Source: QNFN01 sp964195335
Lineage (GTDB): Bacteria > Pseudomonadota > Gammaproteobacteria > QNFN01
DNA: 5,571 nucleotides
Assembly: GCA_964195335.1 (NCBI GenBank)
Contig: CAXMPC010000125.1
Location: 1 to 5,571, forward strand
Direction of reading: 5' to 3'
Part shown: one piece after another, positions 1-4,750 of the stretch
Numbering within the stretch: position 1 is the first letter of the stretch
How the letters are laid out: each line of letters begins with the position of its first letter
The notes under the pieces: model-generated
The model's input: the letters and a program-made list of their open reading frames with translations, nothing else
Told to the model about the DNA's origin: nothing
The model's database searches: none
Made by a program: the position numbers and the translations under genes

Positions 1-312
1 GGCTTGAGCGGGAGTTACGCCATGCAGCGCAGCGACCGGCTGACGCTGGTGCTCTCCGGCAGGGCGACCTGGGCCAGCGACGACTACCTGCGTCAGCGTG
101 CGCTCGATGACCCGGAACTGGCGGGCCTGGCCGTCAACGGCGTGAGCGACCTTGGGTTGAGCGTCAATGCGAGCTATCGCTTCGACTCCGACTGGAGCCT
201 GGTGGGCCTGTTCGGCGTCCATCACACCCTCGCTGAAGCTGCCGGCTTCAGCAGTGAACTCGGCCAGGAGACCCGTTTCCGCGCCGGCGCGACCTTCCGC
301 TACGATTTCTGA
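1..312 (+). CDS. MipA/OmpV family outer-membrane protein, C-terminal fragment (5' end outside window)
   Basis: The reading frame is open from base 1 and stops at TGA 310-312, giving 103 residues of a C-terminus. It carries the pattern I associate with the end of the MipA/OmpV family: a strand with TWASDDY, a linker, LGLSVNASYRF, then DSDWSLVGLFGVHH and a final strand. The chain ends in TFRYDF; a terminal aromatic residue after alternating hydrophobic positions is the usual C-terminal signal of outer-membrane beta-barrels recognised by the BAM machinery. MipA itself is a scaffold between the murein hydrolase MltA and a peptidoglycan synthase, but many family members are uncharacterised, so only the family is called. 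No start codon should be assigned here: the early TTG and ATG codons are internal, since family members are normally about 250 residues. The next gene begins 29 bp downstream on the same strand, so co-transcription is possible. Confidence 0.85.
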   Translation, partial: GLSGSYAMQRSDRLTLVLSGRATWASDDYLRQRALDDPELAGLAVNGVSDLGLSVNASYRFDSDWSLVGLFGVHHTLAEAAGFSSELGQETRFRAGATFRYDF

Positions 313-341
313 TCCGCCCTGGCCCTCCTAGGCCAATTCAC

Positions 342-1046
342 ATGAACCGATATCCCGGTGCCCCTGATGGCCTTGGTGTCTCCGATGACGACCGTGAGTC
401 TGAACTCAATGCCGATCTCACCCGCACCGTCTGCTGCCATGCCGCAGAAACCTCATGGCTGGAGTCGCCCGCAGAGGGTGTTTCGCGCCTGCGGCTGGAA
501 CTGATCGGTACAGGCCGCCCGCGACTGACGACCCTTGTGCGCTTCGCCCCGGGCAGCGTCTTTCCACCCCACGTCCACGACGGCGGCGAAGAGTTCCTGG
601 TGCTCGACGGCACTTTCTCCGATGCCCGCGGCGACTACCCGGCCGGCAGTTATGTCCGCAACCCGCCCGGGACGCACCACGCACCGGGAAGTCGCGACGG
701 CTGCGTCCTTTTCGTCAAGCTGCGCCAGTTCGCACCGAGTGACGATGAAGAACGGGTGGTGCGGCCGGAAGAGCGAGACTGGCACGACCCTGGATCAGGA
801 ATACGCTACTGCCCGCTGCACGTCTTCGGCAACGAAAAGGTCGGACTCGTCGCCTGGGATGAAACGGTGCCATGGCAGCCAGATCCCGCCGAATCCGGAT
901 TCGAACTGCTGGTGCTCGACGGGACGATGCGCAGTGAACGGCTGGTGCTTTCGCAATGGGACTGGTTGCGCCGTCCGGCGGTTACGGTGGCTCCCGTCAT
1001 GGGGGACGCCGGGACCCTGGCCTGGGTCAAGACCGGGCATTTCTGA
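342..1046 (+). CDS. ChrR-like cupin domain protein (double cupin, second domain degenerate)
   Basis: This encodes 234 residues. Residues about 60-130 form a canonical cupin: motif 1 fits G71-x5-H77-x-H79-x3-E83-x6-G90, and motif 2 fits G102-x5-P108-x-G110-x2-H113. H77, H79, E83 and H113 (or H112) are a complete metal-binding set. The HDGGEEFLVLDG stretch resembles the cupin part of ChrR-type anti-sigma factors and the ChrR-like cupins of unknown function. A second, weaker repeat is visible from about 145 to 234 (GFELLVLDGTM, residues about 187-197, echoes the first), but it lacks HxH, so it probably does not bind metal. The zinc-binding N-terminal anti-sigma domain of true ChrR is not evident: there is only a CCH at 31-33 and no sigma-factor gene nearby, so an anti-sigma role is not claimed. 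ATG 342 has no clear Shine-Dalgarno sequence, but no better in-frame start was seen. The substrate is unknown; the location is probably cytoplasmic, as there is no signal peptide. Confidence 0.8.
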   Translation: MNRYPGAPDGLGVSDDDRESELNADLTRTVCCHAAETSWLESPAEGVSRLRLELIGTGRPRLTTLVRFAPGSVFPPHVHDGGEEFLVLDGTFSDARGDYPAGSYVRNPPGTHHAPGSRDGCVLFVKLRQFAPSDDEERVVRPEERDWHDPGSGIRYCPLHVFGNEKVGLVAWDETVPWQPDPAESGFELLVLDGTMRSERLVLSQWDWLRRPAVTVAPVMGDAGTLAWVKTGHF

Positions 1047-1057
1047 ACAGGGACGGA

Positions 1058-2608
1058 TCAGAAGCCCGACAGGCGGGTGTCGTCGATCCCGTCCCAGAAT
1101 GTCCCACGCGCCTGCCAGTCGTCCGTGGCCACGTGCGGTGCGGCACCCAGGGTCATCACCGCCGGAGCCTCCGGCTGCCAGGCGGGCCACTCTCCCAGTG
1201 ACCCGGCCCTGGGCCGACCGGTGTGCGCGAACGCCGTCCACGCTCTCTGCACCGACGCTTCGAGCCGCTCCGCCGCCGGTCCATGACCGTGAAAACTGCG
1301 GTCACGGGTGCCGAAGACGAAGCCGAGTTCGATGGAGTGGCAGGATCGCATCCGGCTGTGCCTGGCCTGCCAATCGAACAGGTAGGCATGACTGTCATCC
1401 CGGTGTACGGCCTGGGCCGCGAGCAGACGTTCGCATGGGGTGCGGAACCAGGCATCGCCCTGGATGGCCATCAGCAATTCGGCCGGTGTCGGCTCGATGC
1501 CTCGCTGCACCAGGAAGTCTTTATAGATGGGCAGCAGCACGCTGATCTCGTCATCGTGGAACAGGTGGGCGAGGCGGCGGCGCAGGTCGGGGGCATCAAG
1601 GTTGGCCAGTTGCGGATTCAGCGAGGCGAACAGCGTCCACTCATCGGCCGTGGTGCCGGCCATCAGGATCACGTCGCGAGCAGAGCCGTCGCTGATTGCC
1701 GCGATTAGCCGTTTCGGTAACAGGTCGCCGTCGACCACCGGCTTGAGTGGCAGGAAACCAAGGCCGACACGCGGCGCCTCGGCGAGCAGCTGCTGCTGGG
1801 CGGCGAGCAGGCGTTCCACCGGAAGGGTGTAGAGGACACCGGGGTCGTCTGCCGGCACGCCCGCATGGGCGAGAAAACGTTCCGCGGCGAGATCCGCCGC
1901 TGCGGCTGTCGCCGCCGTATGCGCGGCACCGCTCTGCAGGATCGCCTTGTGAAACAGGCCGCGGGCGGCAGGCATCGCCAGCAGTGCTCCAGTGGCCATC
2001 GCCCCGGCTGACTCGCCGAACAGGGTCACGTTGCCCGGATCGCCTCCGAATCGTTCCGCATGCTCCTGGGTCCAGTGCAGCGCAGCGACGATGTCGAGCA
2101 ACCCCTCGTTTCCGGTCGACGGGAGGCGGCCGTCGGTTACGCCATCGAGGCGCAGGAAGCCGAGCGCGCCGAGCCGGTAGTTCAGAGAGATGACGACCAC
2201 ATCACCGGCGAGGGCGAGAGCGTGGCCATCGTAGAGCGGTTGCGAACCGGCACCGATAGTGAAACCGCCACCATGCACCCAGACCATCACCGGGCGCTGG
2301 CCGTTGAGCGAAGGAGTCCAGATATTGAGGGTCAGGCAGTCTTCCGATTGCGGCAGCGAGCGTCCGGGGAAGAGCATTTCGTCGAACAGAGACGGGGCCT
2401 GCGGTGCGATGGGCCCGGGGGCATCGGCCTGGAGGGTGTCAATCCAGGAGGTGGCAGGTCGAGGCGGCTGCCAGCGATGGGTTCCATCAGGCGAAGCGGC
2501 GAACGGGATCCCGGAAAACACCGTCACGCCACCGCTGGCGTGGCCACGTACCGGCCCGGAAACCGTGGTGACGACGGGTGCCGTGCGTTGGGTGACGTAT
2601 CCACTCAT
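1058..2608 (-). CDS. carboxylesterase type B (alpha/beta hydrolase, para-nitrobenzyl esterase-like)
   Basis: A full-length 516-residue serine esterase that hydrolyses carboxylic esters; the natural substrate is unknown. Numbered from the ATG at 2608, the family landmarks appear in order: SGIPFA (about 32-37), the EDCLTLN signature with C91, oxyanion-hole HGGGF (H112), nucleophile elbow GESAG with Ser200, the acidic residue Glu323 in GTTADEW, and catalytic His424 in CHSIELGFVFG. The Ser-Glu-His triad is therefore complete. There is no signal peptide, so a cytoplasmic enzyme is likely. The frame is open upstream to an ATG at 2647, which would add 13 residues. I prefer 2608 because the conserved domain (TTVSGPVRG) starts about 14 residues after it and the extension looks like promoter DNA, but neither start has a convincing ribosome binding site. 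The gene ends 11 bp from the convergent cupin gene, with no terminator hairpin between them. It is divergent from the small gene at 2698. Confidence 0.93.
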   Translation of the reverse strand: MSGYVTQRTAPVVTTVSGPVRGHASGGVTVFSGIPFAASPDGTHRWQPPRPATSWIDTLQADAPGPIAPQAPSLFDEMLFPGRSLPQSEDCLTLNIWTPSLNGQRPVMVWVHGGGFTIGAGSQPLYDGHALALAGDVVVISLNYRLGALGFLRLDGVTDGRLPSTGNEGLLDIVAALHWTQEHAERFGGDPGNVTLFGESAGAMATGALLAMPAARGLFHKAILQSGAAHTAATAAAADLAAERFLAHAGVPADDPGVLYTLPVERLLAAQQQLLAEAPRVGLGFLPLKPVVDGDLLPKRLIAAISDGSARDVILMAGTTADEWTLFASLNPQLANLDAPDLRRRLAHLFHDDEISVLLPIYKDFLVQRGIEPTPAELLMAIQGDAWFRTPCERLLAAQAVHRDDSHAYLFDWQARHSRMRSCHSIELGFVFGTRDRSFHGHGPAAERLEASVQRAWTAFAHTGRPRAGSLGEWPAWQPEAPAVMTLGAAPHVATDDWQARGTFWDGIDDTRLSGF

Positions 2609-2665
2609 AACGCGCGGCAGTCTACATGCCGGTTGCGCCGCTGGCATCCGCGCAGGTTACGGCTC

Positions 2666-2674
2666 TGGCATACT
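2666..2674 (+). promoter_or_regulatory. candidate extended -10 promoter for the 2698 gene
   Basis: TGG followed by CATACT (2669-2674) fits an extended -10 element: TGn plus a hexamer matching 4 of 6 positions of TATAAT. No good -35 hexamer lies 16-18 bp upstream, which is tolerable for extended -10 promoters. Transcription would begin near 2681, leaving a leader of about 16 nt that contains the AAGAGGA ribosome binding site. This is inferred from motif matching only. Confidence 0.3.
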
Positions 2675-2683
2675 GTGCCGGAC

Positions 2684-2690
2684 AAGAGGA
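2684..2690 (+). promoter_or_regulatory. Shine-Dalgarno AAGAGGA that fixes the start of the 2698 gene
   Basis: AAGAGGA lies 7 nt before ATG 2698. It supports that start over an upstream in-frame ATG at 2626, which would add 24 residues and would place the coding region across the divergent promoter zone. Confidence 0.65.
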
Positions 2691-2697
2691 CGAATCC

Positions 2698-2967
2698 ATG
2701 ACCGATGTGAATTTCCAGCCCGGCGACGTCGTACTGCTCGATGGCGAGACCTACCAGGTGCTCGAGAATCTAGGTGGAAAGGCGCGCGTGGTGCCGTTCC
2801 CGGCCGACGACGTGCAACCGATCGAGATCGAGTGGGCCGCAGCCGGCGAAGGGGCACGACGCATCGGCAATGCACCCCTGCCGGCACCAACCCCGTGCTC
2901 GACCGATGGCTGCTGCCCGACCAACGGCAACCCGGTCAGCGACGACGAGGTTGCCCCTCCGCGCTAG
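2698..2967 (+). CDS. small protein of unknown function with C-terminal cysteine cluster
   Basis: An 89-residue protein that I do not recognise. ATG 2698 is well supported by the Shine-Dalgarno sequence just upstream. Residues 5-46 (NFQPGDVVLLDGETYQVLEN and onward to IEIEW) look like a compact beta-rich fold: PGD-VVLLDG-YQVLE resembles small SH3-like barrels, which is a guess from pattern only. Residues 47-89 are low-complexity, rich in Ala, Pro and Gly, with Cys67, Cys72 and Cys73 in CSTDGCC, a possible metal or redox site. The protein is acidic, with no signal peptide or membrane segment. The stop codon TAG (2965-2967) shares its last two bases with the left end of the fold-back element, so the present C-terminus may have been set by that insertion. 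The gene is divergent from the esterase and convergent with gltA. Coding status rests on the ribosome binding site, composition and the clean fit between neighbours. Confidence 0.7.
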   Translation: MTDVNFQPGDVVLLDGETYQVLENLGGKARVVPFPADDVQPIEIEWAAAGEGARRIGNAPLPAPTPCSTDGCCPTNGNPVSDDEVAPPR

Positions 2968-2998
2968 TGTCCCCCGCCAGGAATCCTGACCCATTCAG
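2966..2998 (+). repeat. left terminal inverted repeat
   Basis: Starts AGTGTCCCCCGCCAGGAATC and matches the reverse complement of 3199-3231 for the first 27 bases, then one mismatch at 2993 (A where the partner predicts C), then five more matches. It contains its own small palindrome, CAGGA-A-TCCTG (2978-2988). Its first two bases complete the TAG stop of the upstream gene. Confidence 0.92.
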
Positions 2999-3198
2999 CG
3001 AGTCAGGAAGCGGTCAGCCACAAGGCTTGCCTCGCCGGGAAGGGTGGTTCCCTTTCCAAGAGGCCTAACGCCGTGGATGGCCGCTTCCTGGCTCGCCCGT
3101 CGGGAGCGCTCCCACGCGGCCATGGCGGCGTTGCGATCCTTGCAAAGGACCGGCCATTCCCTGCGGATCGCGCCTTGCCATGACCACCTGGGAACGCT

Positions 3199-3231
3199 CT
3201 GAAGGGGTCAGGATTCCTGGCGGGGGACACT
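3199..3231 (-). repeat. right terminal inverted repeat
   Basis: Inverted partner of 2966-2998, ending GGCGGGGGACACT at 3231. It includes the same palindrome in the other orientation, CAGGA-T-TCCTG (3209-3219). The end lies 4 bp from the stop codon of gltA (3238-3236 on the minus strand). Confidence 0.92.
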
Positions 3232-3235
3232 GCTG

Positions 3236-4525
3236 TCAGCCGCGCTGTTCGATCGGCACGTAGTCGGAGGCGGTGTTGCCGGTGTAGACCTGCCGCGGCC
3301 GCGCGATCTTCCCTCCGTCCTGCTGGCTCTGCTCCCACCAGTGGGCGATCCAGCCCGGCATGCGCCCGATCGAGAACATCACCGTGAACATTTCGGTCGG
3401 GATGCCGATGGCACGCAAGATGATGCCGCTGTAGAAGTCGACGTTCGGGTAGAGGCGGCGCTCGACGAAATAGGGGTCTTCAAGTGCGATCTCCTCGAGT
3501 CGACGGGCGATCTGCAACAGCGGGTCGTTGACGCCGAGCTGGCCCAGCAGCTTTTCGGCGATGCCACCGAGCATCTTGGCGCGCGGATCGAAGTTCTTGT
3601 AGACCCGGTGGCCAAAGCCCATCAGCCGCACGTCACTGTCCTTGTCCTTGGCCAGCTTGACGTAGTCGTCGGCGGTCATGTTGCCGGTGTGGATGGTCTC
3701 GAGCATGCGCAGCACCTCGACGTTGGCGCCACCGTGGCGCGGTCCCCACAGCGCACAGACGCCGGCGGCACAGGAGGCGAACAGGTTGGCCTGGCTGGAA
3801 CCGACCATGCGCACCGTCGATGTCGAACAGTTCTGTTCGTGATCGGCGTGCAGGATCAGGATCAGGTTCAGGGCGTCGCGCACCACCTCGTCACAGATGA
3901 ACTGGTCGTACGGGGTCGAGAACATCATGTGCAGGAAGTTGGTGACGTAGGGCAATTTAGGGTCGGGGTAGACGTAGGGCAGCCCCTGCGACTGGCGGTA
4001 GGCATAGGCAGCGATAGTGCGCACCTTGCTGATCAGCCGCGCCGCGGCACGGCGGATGGAGACCTTGTCGTCGATTTCGTGAAATTCCGGGTGGAAGCAG
4101 GACAACGCGTTGATCATCGCCGACATCATCGCCATCGGCGGCGCCGAGCGAGGGAAGCCCTCGAAGTGGTGCTTCATGCTTTCGTCGAGGAAGGCGTGTT
4201 CGGTCAGCGAGTTGGAGAAGGCGTCGTACTCCTCCCTGGTCGGCAGATGGCCGAAGATCAGCAGCCAGGCTACCTCACCGAAGTTCGGACTCTGCGCGAA
4301 CTGCTCGATGGGGATGCCGCGGTAACGAAGGATGCCCTTGTCACCGTCGATAAAGGTGATGTCGCTCTGGCAACTGCCGGTGTTGCCGTAGCCCGGGTCG
4401 AGTGTGATCAGGCCGCTCTGGGCGCGCAGCTTGCCGATGTCGAGGGCGCGTTCGTTCTCGCTGCCGGTGACGATCGGAAGGTCGTAGTTCTTGCCATCAA
4501 CTGTGAGGGTGGCGGAGTCGGACAT
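3236..4525 (-). CDS. gltA: type II citrate synthase
   Basis: A complete 429-residue citrate synthase (E. coli GltA is 427), condensing acetyl-CoA and oxaloacetate to citrate and CoA at the entry of the TCA cycle in the cytoplasm. The active-site residues are all present and nearly in E. coli register: His264 in GPRHGGAN, His306 in the signature GFGHRVYKNFDPR, and Asp363 in LYPNVDFYSG. The conserved HADHEQNCSTSTVR block begins at 226. The N-terminal region (about 1-65: VDG-K-YDLP, LDPGYGNTGSCQSDITFIDG) is typical of the hexameric, NADH-sensitive type II enzymes, though allostery cannot be proved from sequence. The start is ATG 4525 (MSDSATLTVDG), preceded by GAGG 5 nt upstream. The frame stays open to an ATG at 4615, but that Arg-rich extension has no counterpart in the family. 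The gene is divergent from fadH and convergent with the small 2698 gene; the fold-back element lies immediately after its stop. Confidence 0.98.
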   Translation of the reverse strand: MSDSATLTVDGKNYDLPIVTGSENERALDIGKLRAQSGLITLDPGYGNTGSCQSDITFIDGDKGILRYRGIPIEQFAQSPNFGEVAWLLIFGHLPTREEYDAFSNSLTEHAFLDESMKHHFEGFPRSAPPMAMMSAMINALSCFHPEFHEIDDKVSIRRAAARLISKVRTIAAYAYRQSQGLPYVYPDPKLPYVTNFLHMMFSTPYDQFICDEVVRDALNLILILHADHEQNCSTSTVRMVGSSQANLFASCAAGVCALWGPRHGGANVEVLRMLETIHTGNMTADDYVKLAKDKDSDVRLMGFGHRVYKNFDPRAKMLGGIAEKLLGQLGVNDPLLQIARRLEEIALEDPYFVERRLYPNVDFYSGIILRAIGIPTEMFTVMFSIGRMPGWIAHWWEQSQQDGGKIARPRQVYTGNTASDYVPIEQRG

Positions 4526-4750
4526 GGCAGCCTCGCATTTACGTGTTGTTTGGAGGCCCCGTCTTGAGTGACGTCGTCGGCACCGGGACCGGTAGCGCCG
4601 CCGCAGGACACTCATGGAACACTCCCATGCTGCAGCGCGTCAAGTTGCGCCATGGGCTGTTTTCGGCTAGAGGCGACGGAATTCCGGGAGGTGGTTGTGC
4701 TGCCTCTCCCGCACCCGGAGAATGCCTGCAACGACCCAAGGATGTTCCCG
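4526..4750. promoter_or_regulatory. divergent gltA-fadH intergenic region
   Basis: This 225-bp non-coding spacer should hold promoters for both genes. On the minus strand TTGACG (4643-4638) is a good -35 candidate, but the hexamers 16-18 bp downstream match TATAAT poorly. On the plus strand TTGCGC (4645-4650) with TAGAGG (4668-4673) is only a 3-of-6 match each. Visible dyads are CATGG/CCATG (4613-4617 with 4625-4629) and CGGGAG/CTCCCG (4685-4690 with 4706-4711). No promoter or operator can be assigned firmly, and no small gene is supported here. Confidence 0.5.

Larger units (their letters stand above)
2966..3231. mobile_element. 266-bp fold-back MITE/REPIN-like element with 33-bp terminal inverted repeats
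   Basis: The two ends (2966-2998 and 3199-3231) are inverted copies, matching at 32 of 33 positions. The inner arms also pair imperfectly almost to the centre: GGTCA 3012-3016 with 3181-3185, CAAGGC 3021-3026 with 3172-3177, GGGAA 3037-3041 with 3157-3161, CCTTTCCAAG 3051-3060 with 3139-3148 (one mismatch), AACGCCG 3067-3073 with 3126-3132, and ATGGCCGC 3077-3084 with 3116-3123. Near the centre lies a perfect 12-bp palindrome, GGGAGCGCTCCC (3102-3113). No believable gene lies inside, so it would be non-autonomous, moved by a transposase encoded elsewhere. A GCT triplet abuts both outer ends (2963-2965 and 3232-3234), possibly a 3-bp target duplication or chance. The GGGGTCAG...GGGGACAC style of the ends recalls, from memory, repeats linked to REP-associated Y1 transposases; this is not verified. 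Either strand transcribed would fold into a long hairpin. Confidence 0.8.

Noticed and set aside
320..335. Possible terminator hairpin TGGCC-CTCCTA-GGCCA after the MipA/OmpV gene
   Set aside because: The arms are only 5 bp and no T-tract follows. It is too weak to call in GC-rich DNA.
535..1545. 336-residue + strand open frame across the cupin gene and the esterase 3' end
   Set aside because: It is Arg/Ser/Pro-rich and out of frame with the cupin and opposite the esterase, both of which have intact family motifs. It is a GC-driven shadow frame.
2609..2647. 13-residue N-terminal extension of the esterase from ATG 2647
   Set aside because: It has no ribosome binding site and no conserved residues, and it lies in the divergent promoter zone. 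It cannot be fully excluded because ATG 2608 also lacks a clear Shine-Dalgarno sequence.
2641..2680. Possible sigma-54 promoter suggested by TGGCA in the spacer
   Set aside because: The required GG-N10-GC spacing fails for both TGGCA copies.
3003..3338. 111-residue - strand open frame through the fold-back element into gltA
   Set aside because: It spans the inverted repeats and the gltA 3' end in another frame, is rich in Arg, Ala and Pro, and has no domain. It is better explained by the repeat structure.
3341..4567. Long open frame (408 residues) on the + strand opposite gltA
   Set aside because: It is antisense to an unmistakable citrate synthase. Its His/Val/Asp/Gly-rich composition is what the reverse complement of a GC-rich gene yields, and it has no recognisable domain.
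4526..4615. 30-residue N-terminal extension of citrate synthase from ATG 4615
   Set aside because: The extension is Arg-rich and lacks family counterparts, while ATG 4525 has GAGG at proper spacing and gives the expected length.
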